Of a stretch of 64,000 bases of DNA, positions 44,691 through 57,414 are shown one piece after another. A model generated the notes under the pieces. That model did not search any database and was not told where the DNA came from. It was given only the letters and a program-made list of their open reading frames with translations. How positions within the stretch are numbered: position 1 is the first letter of the stretch; each line of letters opens with the position of its first letter. The stretch comes from Micromussa lordhowensis (taxonomy: Eukaryota > Cnidaria > Anthozoa > Scleractinia > Lobophylliidae), in NCBI GenBank assembly GCA_964020085.1, contig OZ026595.1:19916153-19980152 (forward strand). The letters run 5' to 3'. Made by a program: the position numbers and the translations under genes.

Positions 44691-45084
44691 TTATGTCGAG
44701 GAACTATCGGTCTCAGCCAATAGTCCCTCGACAGAAACACTCTATTGTTTCGATAGAAAACGATGAGAGAACTGTATAACCTCCACCCACTTATAATTGT
44801 TCTGTGGTAGCAGCCAACTCGAAAGCTCTGCTCCTTTGGCTGCTACACACTTTTTCCTTTGTTATGTTTAGCTCAATGTTTAGTCAGCTCTGGTTTTTTT
44901 ACTTCTTTTTTATTCTTTATTGTTGTTATATTGTAACTGAATAAGTCTGAATAAATGAACTTGAACTTGAATTTGAACCAATTAGATTCCCGGATTTCCA
45001 ATAGAATACGGCTGAGTGGCTAGTTATAGTATTTATGTACACAGAGTATCAGTTTGTTTCTAAGGATGGTCTTGTACTTGTAAC

Positions 45085-45380
45085 ACGTCATATAACTATG
45101 TTAATGTAACTGATTGGAGGCACATGGCCTTATCATAAGGAACACTGTGTTGTGTTCTTGGGCGAGATACTTCACTCTGACACTGCCTCTCTCTCCACCC
45201 CAGAGATATAAATGGTTACCGGGGAATTTAATTCTGGAGGGTAACCCTGCGATGGACTAGCATCCCATCCAGGGTGGAGGAGAAATATTCTAAGTCGTTT
45301 TAGCTTCATGCCACAGAAACTGGAGATGCGAGCTGGCATGATGAACCACTTTGCTCGTATGCAGACTTTACCCACCTACC
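45085..45380. mobile_element. SINE copy (core and tail)
   Basis: Contains the blocks TGTTGTGTTCTTGGGCGAGA, GATGGACTAGCATCCCATCCAGGG and GCTCGTATGCAGACTTTACC, which recur in part at 46905-47155 and 60022-60320. The last of these has a clear tRNA-like head. I infer one SINE family with a conserved core; this copy lacks a recognisable head. Confidence 0.65.
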
Positions 45381-46904
45381 TAATGTAATAGAGTAAAAAC
45401 ATAATTGCACATCTAAGCTATATGGCAATAGAGAAATCAATTTGAATCTAAACGTGACGGCTTCAAAATAGGAAGCGTCCAATCAAAAGTAACTACGATT
45501 TAGAGTGAAGTCAATCAATTTTATTTAATAGCTTTGTTTTCTATTTTACTGGTTGTTAGTGACTTGGTAATCTAGCTATGAATAAAATAAGCTTTGAGGT
45601 TGATAGCATCCGTCCAACCGAAGTCGAAAGTAAAACGAAATTTTCTTATAGTACAAAATTATTTCATTTACCAAGTCTCATTAAAATTCTCTATTATTAG
45701 ATGAAGAATCGTTATGTAAGGTAGACATGTCACACATATATATATATGTAAATAATATTTCAATGTTTGAGCTTTACAGTATTGTGTGTATTATTTATGT
45801 CTTTCAGAAAGTGTAAGTGTATTTTGTTAAAACAACTAAGTTTTATAGTTCAAAGTGATGTTGTAACAGCAGAAGAGGCTCAGTAACACATAGCATTTAA
45901 AAATAAACCATAAAATGATACGACGTTTCGGAGTCGTTATGACGTCACTAACAAGTTCAAAAAGGATAAAATAAACTGTCAGAAATAATCCGCTGAAAGT
46001 GAACGCGATCAGAGTTAATTATGCAATGTAACGCAAATAGTTTGGTTGGAATTGAATGCGATTTAAAATTAGACTTTAAATTCACTCATCGCGCACAATG
46101 CCACGACATATCCGGGACTTTTCCGGGCTTTGGGGCGCTAAATTCGAAAGCCAATTAGGGAAATATACAGAAAAGAATAAAAGAAATCGACCGAAACTAA
46201 TTTCGTACATTATTCGGCAATCAAACCTATTCTTACAGTTGTTAAGAACAGAAAACTGCTTGTCATGGTCTTTAAGTAATGATCCGGATAAGAACTGTAG
46301 CATTTTCTATTGTTCTGCGGCAATACGCTTTCCCCACGTTGAAACGGTTGTGTTTTCAGACCAAGAATTTATCGATGGAAAGCAGGTTTATGAAATAAAA
46401 TGTATTTAAACTCTATTTTGAAAGGTAGTTTTCCAATTTTCCAATGTTTTCCACATAGAGATTTTGTTGAAAGGAAAATAGTTGATCAATTGAATAAATA
46501 ACTACACAGCTACCTGAAGTTTTGGTAGATTTTGGTGATTGAGCCAATCAGAAGTATGATAGAACAATAGCAAAGCTGTGCAAAAGTTAGCACCTTTCAG
46601 CATTCCTTGCCGCGTGTGCTATCCTTCTTACATGGACCGTTACTTAATTTCGAGACAATACAGCACTTGCCAATCAAACTCCTCTTCACATGAAACGTTT
46701 TGCATGATGACTCGTTTTGAAACAGAGGCACAAGCTAACTAGGTAATGGCCTATTAGTTGTTATTGTTGTTGTTGCTGCTGCTGCTTTGGTTTTGGTGTA
46801 AGTCTGAATATGATGCCACCAACAGAAGTCTCATTTACACTGCGCTCGGTGACGGTAGGTGAAGACGCGGGGACTGCTGTTTAACGCGTTCGACTCCAAA
46901 TCAA
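45381..46904. other. Intergenic region with microsatellites
   Basis: No gene supported. Contains a short (TA)n tract near 45735-45750 and a (TTG)n(CTG)n tract near 46762-46792. A 103-codon ORF at 46098-46409 has no known domain and a competing ORF on the other strand, so I do not call it. Confidence 0.45.
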
Positions 46905-47155
46905 GCGGTCTACGGCCGGGTCATTGTAATGTGTTCTTGGGCAAAACACTAAACTGCTGCATTGACTCTTGCTATCTGGTAATATAAAGTGGTACGTGAC
47001 GGCGAACTCCTACGGGACCTTGTTAGAACCATTACACTAGCCTAATCCGACGTTCGCTAGTTGAAGAGCAGCGCGAAAAGGGTTGGGATGGGACTAGCAC
47101 CCTAACTCCTACTTACACAATGAGGGATAAGCTCTGGCAAGTGTGACCCGAGTGG
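46905..47155. mobile_element. SINE-related copy, degraded
   Basis: Shares GGTCATTGTAATGTGTTCTTGGGCAAAACACTAAACTG, in two pieces, with the SINE copies at 45 and 60 kb, plus GGGATGGGACTAGCACCC and a GATAAGCTC tail-like segment. The tRNA-like head is degraded. Confidence 0.5.
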
Positions 47156-47549
47156 AACTTTTCCTAGACTGAATTATGTCACTAGACTGATTATGAAAAT
47201 AGTGATATGTAGCTAGTGTAAATCCCTTCGTCGTCTTTACATTCCTTGAAACATCACTCTCCTTGTGCTGCCTGGCCGGCGAAGCTCTCTCTTCTGAGTA
47301 CGAATGAGAAAACAAAAGATTGGACCAATCTGGCTTTGGGCTAAACCAAGTTCAGCCTAGTAAAGGTGCAGGCATTGATGGGGAGTTGGAGGGATAAAAA
47401 AAGAAAACGTCGTGAACCCGCAGATGAATCGAGACGAATGAAGCGCACGCGCACGTGACTTGATTGATCACGTAGTCCGCGCTTGTACCTAAGAGGATGG
47501 TTTAAAAGCGGGTTCTAAATATGTTTTTCTCCGTTCGCACGCTATCCTT

Positions 47550-47771
47550 ATGGTTCCTTATAAAATAATTACCTTTGTTCATATTGCAATGGGTGTCACG
47601 TTCATTGGAGTCCTCAATCGACCGCTTGCAGTTTCTTACAGCGAGGGATCCGGTCTACGAGGGTTTTACGACGAGAAGAGTTTTGGACATGGTAAGGGTG
47701 CCACAAGGCCTTTCTCGTCCAAACCGCTCTTTTTACGGACACTAAGGGGAAAGAACGACTGCAAGCGGTAA
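47550..47771 (+). CDS. Possible secreted peptide, first exon or short ORF (unrecognised)
   Basis: A 73-codon frame starting with a positively charged, then hydrophobic N-terminus (residues about 5-22, IITFVHIAMGVTFIGVL) that resembles a signal peptide. The rest is hydrophilic and rich in Lys, Arg and Gly, with one Cys and possible basic processing sites (RGK and CKR near the end). The stop overlaps a strong splice donor, CG/GTAAGC at 47767/47768, so the frame may continue into an exon I could not identify. TTTAAAAG about 45 bases upstream could serve as a TATA element. I do not recognise the protein. A chance ORF is the main alternative. Confidence 0.3.
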   Translation: MVPYKIITFVHIAMGVTFIGVLNRPLAVSYSEGSGLRGFYDEKSFGHGKGATRPFSSKPLFLRTLRGKNDCKR

Positions 47772-48108
47772 GCACTTGGTGTGTCCTTTATCATGGTGTA
47801 TGTGTATTTAGAACGTAGCATAGTATATTTATCCTTATTATAGTGTATTAGATACACTATAATATGTGGAAGGGATACATGAAGTACTTAGGCTGCAAGC
47901 AGTCAAACTTCCGCTGTTCTTAAAAACATTTACACGAGAAACTTGAACGTGAACTCACTTTGTCTCTGGTTATAGGTTTGATACATTACAATTATCCATT
48001 ATGATCCACTGTTATCAAGTTGTCATGCATTGGAAAAAAGACTGCGAACATTTTTTGGAAAGATAACATGACTTTAAAAGAAAAATTAAAAGAGTACTTT
48101 TCAATATT

Positions 48109-48392
48109 CTGTCTTCGGAAGACTTCTATCTTGACATACGAAACGTTATTCAAAAGGTCAAATTTTCTTGAGGTTTTAGTGTATTTTCAGAATAACAAGT
48201 ATACCCTTAATTGTCTTCGGAAGACTTCTATCTTGACATACGAAACGTTATTCAAAAGGTCAAATTTTCTTAAGGTTTTAGTATATTTTCAGAATAACAA
48301 GTATACCCTTAATTGTATTATTATTCAAAAGGTCGAATTTTCTTAAGGTTGTAGTGTATTTTAAGAATAACAAGTATACCCTTAATTGTATT
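48109..48392. repeat. Minisatellite, 102-bp unit, about 2.8 copies
   Basis: GTCTTCGGAAGACTTCTATC starts units at 48111 and 48213; a third, partial unit (about 48313-48392) lacks this start. The unit length is a multiple of three, so the repeat produces an artificial in-frame ORF (48020-48346) that I do not regard as a gene. A separate duplication of about 47 bp with CTGATTTCT(A/G)TAAACTTGTA lies at 48429-48520. Confidence 0.85.
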
Positions 48393-48798
48393 ATTGTTGT
48401 ATTTTTTTGTAGTATGTTTGTTTCTATACCTACTCTTTTAGTTAACTTCCTGATTTCTATAAACTTGTATACTTACTCTCTCTAGTTAATTTCCTGATTT
48501 CTGTAAACTTGTATACTTACCTTTTTTTTAAGTTAAGACATCACCCATCTCGATTAGCTAGCTACCTGTGGGCATGTCCAATTTTTTAAAATAGTTATTA
48601 GAAAATAAAGGAAATGTATGTAAAAATGTATGTATGTAATATACATAAATACTTTAAGCTCATCTGGGTACAGTTCAGTGACTAGAACTGTCTTATGTTG
48701 CATGGACCATCTATGGTTTGTCTGAAATAGTGACTCTACCCTCCATCGATTAACAGCTTTATCGCCCTCGATACAGTATCTAACCCGGCTTGTCGTAC

Positions 48799-49935
48799 CT
48801 ACAGTTTAGTTTCGTAGCCTCGCCTTACATTGTCTCCATCACCCGCTATAACAGGAGCCACACGAAAAGCGCTATGCTGTCTTTGTCTAACAGGGTGGTC
48901 GTTGTTAAGTTGTGACTCCGGTGTCGATTGTCTTCCCACGAAGTAAGTCGTGCACGCGCTTACTGCACGAACGGGAGAAGTGGACAGAGCGACTGCTGCA
49001 TCAAGAAACGCGTAGCGAAAATTCTTGTTCAAGGCAATGTACAGCATAGGGTTTATAGCGCTGTTTGCATGGGACATCCAGAGCATGAAACTCATCACGA
49101 CGGGGGGGATTTTGTCCAAGATGTCTTGGTTGAAATATACGAAGTAATGAAACAAATGTGTGGGTGCCCAACAAAGTGCGAAAACAGCTACAAGGACGAC
49201 CAACATTTTGACAACTTTTCTCCTGGAGACTTCAACAGCTGCCCTGTTTACACTTCTTGTGCTTCCCGGAGTCCTGTGAAGCCACAACCGACGACCAACC
49301 AGAGAGTTAACCACGGCTATTATCAACAGCGGAAGAGGGTAGAAGAGGAAAAACAAGATGACGTGGAATATCCTTAGGGCGAGAAACATTTCCTGTTCGT
49401 CGTCAGCCCAGGGCCAAACTTGGTAGCAAGAATACATATCACCTTCCTTGAAAACTTGATAGATGAGTAAGTAGGGCGTCATGGAGATTAAGGAAAAAAG
49501 CCATATGACGGTTGTGACGATTCTATGCTTGTGAAACAAGGCCTGATTCAGCGGAAAATAGACGGCACAAAATCGATCCAAGGAAATAACCACCATCGTT
49601 GTCACGGAGGCAGCAAGAGACACAGGGATTGCGTAGAATACCACTTTACACGTAATTTGACCCATGGTTCCTCCTAACCACTGATTCTGCTTTAAAAATA
49701 TGAACAGCACTGAATATGGCATTACAATGACGGCGAAAATAAGATCAGCGATTGCCAAGTTTTTGATCAAGAGATTGGTGATTCGACGCGAAGTCGCCTT
49801 GGCACAAACCACGTACAATCCAATGGAATTTCCAAACAGTGCTATTGTAAAGATGATGACATAAGCTGTGACTATGGCAATCTTTGAAGAGATTGAGAAA
49901 ACGTCTAAAGCCGTTGTGGCGTTGGTGGAATTCAT
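48799..49935 (-). CDS. Class A (rhodopsin-type) peptide-like GPCR, more divergent
   Basis: 378 residues in one open exon on the minus strand. Likely plasma-membrane receptor; ligand unknown. N-glycosylation sites at Asn2 and Asn5, GNSIGL in TM1, IADL in TM2, Cys96 and Cys170, DRF at 120-122, QVWPWADDE in extracellular loop 2, RAAVEVSRRKVVKML entering TM6, CWAP at 255-258 and NPMLY at 295-299. The C-terminal tail of about 70 residues is Ser/Thr/Arg-rich and longer than in the plus-strand paralogues. The shared DRF and QVWPW signatures put it in the same family. The sequence just before the ATG on its strand (AATTATAAG/GG) could be a phase-1 acceptor like that of the paralogues, so a short upstream coding exon is possible. 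The ORF read on the opposite strand at 48928-49377 is a shadow. Confidence 0.9.
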   Translation of the reverse strand: MNSTNATTALDVFSISSKIAIVTAYVIIFTIALFGNSIGLYVVCAKATSRRITNLLIKNLAIADLIFAVIVMPYSVLFIFLKQNQWLGGTMGQITCKVVFYAIPVSLAASVTTMVVISLDRFCAVYFPLNQALFHKHRIVTTVIWLFSLISMTPYLLIYQVFKEGDMYSCYQVWPWADDEQEMFLALRIFHVILFFLFYPLPLLIIAVVNSLVGRRLWLHRTPGSTRSVNRAAVEVSRRKVVKMLVVLVAVFALCWAPTHLFHYFVYFNQDILDKIPPVVMSFMLWMSHANSAINPMLYIALNKNFRYAFLDAAVALSTSPVRAVSACTTYFVGRQSTPESQLNNDHPVRQRQHSAFRVAPVIAGDGDNVRRGYETKL

Positions 49936-52900
49936 CCCTTATAATTTAAGAAAATAAGATTATGTAAGCGCGTTTATTATTTCTCATAATACCATGCATT
50001 TTGTCAGGTTTATTCCTAACTAAAAAATAGTGCCATACTTCGAGTGTGTCACTCAACACAGACAGCCCGTAGAGCCCCTCTCCCCCACTCCAATGGATCG
50101 ACCCATTTACGGTATATGTTTTAGAAATCGTATGCAATAAACGCGCACCAGAGAGAATTGACCTCCCGAAAGAAGTGAAAATAACAAGCTGCCCCAGGCT
50201 CCACAGGGTGACTCAACAGGGTAACTAAACAGGGTAACTAAACAGGGTAATCATTACAGTACTGCGCGCTAGGGTTATAGTTTGGACGCGCTGGTTTCGT
50301 GTCCATTTTTACCTCTACATCACTAATTAAAACCTATGCAAAACTAAGCAATGGTGAAATGGTGCGCTAGAATCATCTGTTATTGAAAATAATGGCTTTT
50401 AGTCTTGAATTAAAGCTGCCTAAACGAATGAGGTTTTCAGTGATCATGTCAGGCTTTAATTGCGGTTTTCTTGAATTTCTCGGTGGCAAAGTTTTCCAGA
50501 TTCTCACGGCTCATAGAATCAGTCCAATATCTTTTGTTTTTCTGATAAAAAACGAGCGTAAATCAATTTCACTGAAGGAAAGACGAGAAAACTCACTGTT
50601 AATTTTGCTTTTTGTGGTCATGCATACGTCATAAACTATCGGAAAAACAGTGGCGTTTTCCTTGCAGCGCGCGCAGATTATTAAAGTAAAGCTGTCACCA
50701 TCTTTGAAACTATTAGGGGCCATCTTTTACTGAGAGTATGATAATGAGGCCTCAGAGATGTTTAAACTTACTCTTCTCTTCGTTTGTGAAACTAATACAG
50801 TAGCATTATTTTTTACTTTTAGTAAAGTGAAAATTATAGTTATTGTCAGTATTAGTTTCAAACACGAAACGAAGATACTAACATACGTATGCAGATGTTG
50901 CAACTGATAGGTTGAGCTATAGGACACTTGTCTTTCAATCATGAATGACCGGTTTGGCAAAAAGGCACGGATGGAAACGTTTTGTAAACACTTCGGAATA
51001 AAAACGTGAAAAAAATTCTACTTAGCTTTGGCTTTGTTATAATCAGCTGCGAATTGTTTATCTCAAAGTTAGCTATATTTATTTATTTATGCAAAGTGTC
51101 AAAATGCGTAATCATTACTTTTAACCGCAAGGGGGGCACGAATAAGTAAAGTGCAAATATGAATGAACACAAATGTAATTTTTTGCGTTTCTGTTGCTCT
51201 TCATTGAATGCCAATAAAGAACACAGTTTAAATTTGGACAGTTTTGATTGCCGCTTTTTTTCTGCAAGCAAAATTGAAGTTTTACTAAGAAGATTGGCTG
51301 TAAAAACAAATAGAAAAGTCATTCGTACCAGACTATCAGTCTATTTATTTTATTTTTAAAAAAGATGAATTGTTAAGGAAATAATTTTTTCATTTATATT
51401 CAAAGTTTTTGATATCAGAGACAGAATTGTGACTGTTTATATATACCATATACATAAACTCAGTTGTAAATGTGTAACAATGGTTAATGCGAAGTAAACT
51501 TCATTAAAAGGTGGCGCTGTCAACCGCGGAACATTGCCCCAATTTAGCACTGAAGAACTCCACCGATTAATAATAGATGCTAACGTTGAGAAGAAATTGT
51601 TTATGTTGTCTGATTTTGCTTCGCTCGCTTGATATAAAAACTGCAGCACGGAAGTAAAGAATCCCAAGCCGCCCTTAAACCGTCAAAAGTACGTGAGAAG
51701 CGGTACAACAGAGAAGAGAGAAACAGAGAGAAAGAGAGAGGCAAAACATTTAGCAGAAAACCGACACAAGAAGTTATCCTTACCAAGTAATGGGAAGCCG
51801 AATCGAAAGGTTTCCTCGACTCTTTTGTTGAGAAGTGGTAACACAGACAGTTTTATATGCACTTTCCGTCAACTCGTGACATCATAACGTGAACAATGTA
51901 CGTAAAGCGTAGGATTCAGGCAATGTATACATCTAAGCCAGCCAACTTTGTATAAAATAGCACTAATTAAGGCTGGCTGTCTGCTTAAGTGATGACACTC
52001 GCAGTAGTTTGCGACTTCTTCAATATTAAACTGGCGCCAGTGTCAATCAACGTAAGTAATCAAACATGACAACAACGTAGAAAGAAAGCACGAAATAGCC
52101 TTTTAGACAAACATTTTTCACGCGAAACGGGCAAATTGCTTTGGAAATCGGAACAGGAAAATTAAAACACAGCGGTAAAACGTCTTTCGTTTCCATACAG
52201 GGAAAAGATTCAAGGGAGCGGCGAGACCAGATGCGCACATTAAATCCCTATTCATCCAGTTCCGCCAGGATTTTCTGATTTTTAGAGAGGGCCGAAACTT
52301 GGTCTTGCACGCTATTTGATTAAACTAACAAAAAAATGGTTTTTGATTACATATGTAACTAATGAAGGCCTTAAAATGAGCAACAAGAAGATAATTTCAT
52401 TTCACCGGCAGGATGTAATTCAAAACTGCACTCAAATGGGACAAAAACGAAGACCATTTGGTATATGCAATATTCTTTTAAGGCAATTTGTATCCATTCA
52501 TTAACTCATGAAAAATGTTTCTGGTCTTGTTTTCTACTGCGTCCAAGGTAACGCGATTGCCTTTCTCTCTTGTTTGTTTAAGAAATATGACTTTTGTTCT
52601 CGTTGTAAAAGTTATTAGTTTTAGGGTTGTGTTTTCGTTTTATCTATTTTATTTATTTTATCTTTTGAATACAGCACACGTACGGCAGGGAAATGAGAAA
52701 GGTATATCTAACACCATTTTGGCAGCTCCTCTACATCAAGAAACTAACAGGTCTACCGCAAACAAACTAAGAATATTCGTTTTAATGTTCATCACAGCCT
52801 CAAACACACACTTACTGAAGTTCTTATCAGTCCGAAACTCGCATTTATTTCCATCTATAAAAGTTTTAATATCGTTCCGGTGACAGACATCTGTTTTACT

Positions 52901-55539
52901 ATATGGGGGATCTGTTTAAATCTTTTCCAACCTTGAAGAACCACCCCTTTATATAACTTAGTTTTTGACTATCTATTGTTCCCTCGTGATCATCATTCCG
53001 TAGTTCTCTGCTTAGTTTTAAAAGATCAAGACAATCATTATCGCTCGCATATGTAACCTAATCATCGTAATAACGATCGTGACCCATTGCAGTCCCATCG
53101 ACGCTATTTATCAAAACATATTGACTCAAAAAAAACTTAGAAAACTGAACTCATTCTGAATCCAAATCTTCGTCCGATTGCAAACAAGACAAAAAACAAA
53201 GACATCAAGGAAAAAAAAAAACACGTAGCAGAAAGTTCGTCTTGTAACTGTTTTTAAATTTTTTCTTCAACTGGGTATGTAATTTAATGCTGCCTAAGTT
53301 GCCGTAAAATTTCTCTTCGATAAATAATAATTCTATGAACTATATTGAGAATGAAACGGACACGGAATAGCAGTTTTTAGTCTTACTTCTGTAACTCGTC
53401 GGCGACCGCGCCACTGGCGTAATCAGAGAATCCAAGTGCATTTACAGTTTGTAGTTACTGCAACACGAGCCAGAGGTATTTCATTCATGTCGCTATTATT
53501 ACAATCTAACCGAAGCGACGCAACAGCAATTTTATTCGCAATACGCAACTGTTTTGAACGAAGTTTTTGTTTTCTGGCGACAATGTTAACTGATTTGAAT
53601 CTTTTAAAAATCCAGATATCATTCCCCCCAACAACAAAAAATTAAAAAAAATAAATAAATAAATAGATAAACTGCTAAGAAAAAAATTGAAATTGTTAAC
53701 ATCAAGAAGGCAACAAAACAATGAAACTCACTCCCTTGGCCTGGTGAATTAGAAGCTTCTGCGTAACAAATCTGCAAGGAAGCTATTCGGCACGTAGCAG
53801 GAAATGCTTCTTATAAGTCAATCCTTTTCATACTAAGTGATAACGACCGGTTTGCTTCATTTAAAGTGTTATTAATATACAAAAGATATATGCAATATAT
53901 TTATTTACTAATAAAAGAATAATAAATCAAATAAATCCATTCATTTAAAAGAAGAATAGAAAGACTAAATGGACGAAACAGGATCTTGATTCGACGTCCT
54001 CGCGTCTTCTTCATTAATTACTGCTACAGAAAAGCTTCTTGTAAAGTACAGCTAATCAATCATTTCAGGCAAAAATTAGCCCTGTCGCTAATGACAAAGA
54101 AGCCAGAAAATACATCTTTTAGAGTGCTTATGTATATGTCTGTCACTGTAAAAGACAATTTTAAGAGTTTAATAGCTTTAATAAAATAACCAAAGCTAAG
54201 AGTGACTGACTTTTAATTTTAACTTGGAAATACGTGCGGAGAATTAAGAGTGTAATGTTTCACGGAGACGTGAGGAAGAGTCGCTCTTATTCATAGATCA
54301 TTCGAAGGAAGAAAAAAAGAAAAAAAAAATTGAAATTTCGAGGTGAAACATTTCCTTGAGTGTTTTGTTCTGTTGTTTCAAGCTCGAGAAAATTACAGAA
54401 TTGGAGGAGTTTCATATTGCGATAAAAATTTCACTTGAGCCTTATTTGATTCTCGTGAGCAAACGTCTTTACGTCAGAAAAAAAACGCCGGAATAAAATC
54501 ATCAAAATGTGCTTATTAAGGCTAAGTTTCTAAATTGCTGTCAAAGAGATAATTACTTTGTGTTGGCTTGATAATTTGTGCAGAATTTACACGTACATGT
54601 AGGAAATTTGGAAAAAGTCTTTGATCGAGTATTAATTGTTTTAAAACACTAACAACCTTTTGAAACTGCTAAAGATATTTATATATTTTAGTTGTCAGTG
54701 AATTTTTAAAATCTGCTATGATGGAAGAAGACAAAACACACTCAAGTCTGAAATCAAAAATATTCTACTAAATACATATTTTTTGTCTATGGTACTGAAT
54801 TTTTTCGTCGGCAACGGTCAGTAGAAAGGCGACTGGATAAAGCCGGTTGGTTTTTGGCTTTAAACTCAATTACGTAATCAAAGTGCCACTTACTATAATC
54901 AGTTTCATGAGTTTATTTATCTCGCATAATGGTTTGTTCTTAGAAATAAAAATGGCCTTCATTAATGCGGACATCAGACTAAGGAAAAGGATATGCTGGA
55001 CAACACAAGAGACTTACGTAGCACTTAAATTTCACAAGCGCTAAACTGGATAAGATGAGTCCAGTTCTCTCAGCTTAAGTTTCTCTTGATTTTGTAATTT
55101 TTCTTTGTAATGCGCCTATTGGCTTATCTTAATTGAAGCAGGCTAAATAATTAAGCTCTTGAAAGCAAATGTGGCAAAGGGACAAAAATTCACATTACTT
55201 AAACTAATAAACTACTGGTGGAAAGAAGAATTCTGATTGGTTCGCAGCGGTGCAGCTTTTGCAAGACGGATCGCAAAGATTATCCGCTAACGAGTTAGTT
55301 TCGGTAGCTCTTTGTTTCGAAAATATATCTTTTATTCTAGCTGACAATTTTAGTTACTCTTTCACAATGCCACTAAAAATTTCCACCCCAAAACGCAATA
55401 AATGCTTACCTTTGCCCTTCTTTACTGAGAGTAAATGCATGAATTTATTACCAGAGTTTTCAAAGAACCATAAATGCTAAGAAGAAGCAGCTCGTTTCGT
55501 CTGCATTGGCGAATATTGGTTTAACGAACTCAAGTATAA
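49936..55539. other. Gene-free AT-rich region
   Basis: No gene supported over about 5.6 kb. There is a short triplication of AACAGGGTAACTA at 50213-50253. The many ORFs of 60-122 codons have low-complexity, AT-driven composition and no recognisable motif. Exons of a larger gene cannot be excluded by eye. Confidence 0.45.
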
Positions 55540-55935
55540 CTCAGGCCCCGTTCACAATACGCACTGAGGTGTCACTCTGAAAACGCTAAATATCACTTAA
55601 ATGTCACTCTGAAAACACATAAAATATTTTCCTTTCACATAACGCCAGAGAAATTTGAAAACGCAACAATCACCGGTAATTTGGGATTTGTGTTTGAGGA
55701 AAACTCGGTCAGGGAAATCATATGATTATCGTGCAGCCTCCGTTTTCAAAATGTTTTCCGTACACACGAAAACGAAAAGCCGGCGTTTTCAAATTCATCT
55801 GGTTTGAAAGGCGTTTTCGAAAAGCTCGAGCGTGTTCGTGACGGATTAGTGTGGACGGTAGGCCAAACCGTAGAAATAGAGCTGCGTTTTCAAATCCCTC
55901 CGATGTAGTGTGGACGGTACGTCAAGTACATGTAG
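55540..55935. mobile_element. Non-autonomous DNA element, GAAAACG/GTGTGGACGG family, copy 1
   Basis: Rich in GAAAACG and GCGTTTTC blocks and ending in repeated TAGTGTGGACGGTA. The stretch about 55690-55930 matches 57000-57200 in reverse orientation, with a shared GGGAAATC...ATGATTA...GTG core and CCGGCGTTTTCAAATTC. Superfamily not assigned. Confidence 0.65.
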
Positions 55936-56710
55936 GTCAAAGTGTGCGTCGGAATTTGATTGTGATCATTCAGAAAAATGGCGTACGTTTTTCAGTGGTG
56001 GGGGTTTAAGCAAGACAGGAAATTTCAAGTATTAATGCTGGGATATTTTTCTTCATTTCCGAATAAGTAATTCTATACCGGAGGCGGTGAGAAATTAAAA
56101 TTTGTGAACGTCTCATCTGTAATCATTAACACCGTTTGCCTTGTGCCTGAATTAATTTCAAAATCAAAACAAATTCTTCTAAAACAGTGCAATCATTTGA
56201 TCTAGATCAGTCGTCCCTTGTTTGGAAAAAATTCATTTATGTAGTCGATATTCAATCATGAATGAAATATAAATTTAGTGCTGTTATTCAGCAGTCGTCA
56301 AAACATCACTTTCTAGCTATATAGTGTTACAGATTTTAAAATGAATATCAGTTTTTCTGTTTTTGAAACAAAATTATTTTTTCACAGTTAAGTGCATGAA
56401 TTCAAACCGGTTCTCAAATCTGTGCCAGTTTGTTTAATTTCTTCTCCGTTTTCATTTCATTGCAAATTTCATCTTCCTTCTTTCTTCATCTTGCTTAATC
56501 CGACTGACTGATTGGTAATAAATCGCAAATTTCTTCAGCAACCATTGCACGAACTGCACGCACTGATGACAATTCTCGGCTAACAACGCTCACTGAAATC
56601 ACGTAAATGGAACTGAACAAGCATAAAGTCACCCTTTTCCTCAGCATCTTAACAATTTTGTACCAAGTAATAGACCAACTTCGATATATTAAAGTTAGAC
56701 CTCAGCACGA

Positions 56711-56758
56711 GGCTCTGAGGAATAAACCCCACAAACTCTGTGGTTGTTCCCCAGAGCC
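56711..56758. repeat. Hairpin-forming inverted repeat
   Basis: GGCTCTGAGGAATAAACCCC pairs with GGTTGTTCCCCAGAGCC a few bases later, giving an imperfect stem of about 20 bp. Probably part of a decayed repeat element. Confidence 0.5.
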
Positions 56759-56999
56759 TACTGCATAAACAAACAGCGACATGGGCATGGTGTCACCGGA
56801 GGGCATTAAGAGTGAATAGTTTTTACACCTTTTATCGGCAGTGTGCGAGTCGAATCCAGGTTAGGTTGCTAGGGTATAGGGACTTCATGTAAAACACCAC
56901 GGCAACAACAACGAGAACGTCGCCGGTTTCTTGTCCGTACTTTTCAGATCAACAGCGTGAAATGACCAATTTCCAAGATTTTTGAAGAACGCGAACCAC

Positions 57000-57205
57000 T
57001 AAGGCCACGACCACACTACTCCGAAAAAATTTGAAAACGAAGCCTTATTTTTACGGTTAGGCCTACCGCACCAATTCGTCACGAAAACGGAGGAATTTGA
57101 AAACGCCGGGTTTGCGTTTTGGTGTGGACGGAAACATTTTTGAAAACTGAGAATTTCGAAAACGACGAGGTCACGGTAATCATGAGATTTCCCTGCCCGC
57201 GGTCG
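57000..57205. mobile_element. Non-autonomous DNA element, GAAAACG/GTGTGGACGG family, copy 2 (inverse)
   Basis: Reverse-oriented relative of 55690-55930, with GGTGTGGACGGAAAC, CGCCGGGTTTGCGTTTT and GACCACACTACTCCG. It is joined on its right to the GAGCGACGTACGG element. Confidence 0.65.
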
Positions 57206-57414
57206 CCTCAAGCAAAGGCGTTTTTGAGCGACGTACGGCAACCGGAAATGAGGCGTTTTCTCTTTTTACTCGCCTTGGCGCTACCACATTTGTAATACTA
57301 AGTGTCTTTACTCTTATAGAGACGATTTACTTGAAAATTAGAGCGCATCCGCTGCCCAAAAATGAAAAAACGTCTAGCCGTACGTCGCTCAAAAACGCAT
57401 TTGCTTAAGCTCCC
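57206..57414. mobile_element. MITE with GAGCGACGTACGG inverted repeats, copy 1
   Basis: The left arm AAGGCGTTTTTGAGCGACGT is complementary to the right arm ending CAAAAACGCATTTGCTTAAGCTCCC, which is followed by TA. About 209 bp, non-coding. A shorter copy lies at 63748-63905. Confidence 0.85.

Noticed and set aside
46098..46409. 103-codon plus-strand ORF
   Set aside because: No recognisable domain, a competing ORF on the opposite strand, and no promoter or splice support.
48020..48346. 108-codon ORF with an internal protein repeat
   Set aside because: The repeat comes from a 102-bp minisatellite whose length is a multiple of three. The low-complexity DNA explains the open frame.
48928..49377. 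149-codon plus-strand ORF
   Set aside because: It is the antisense shadow of the minus-strand receptor gene at 48799-49935.
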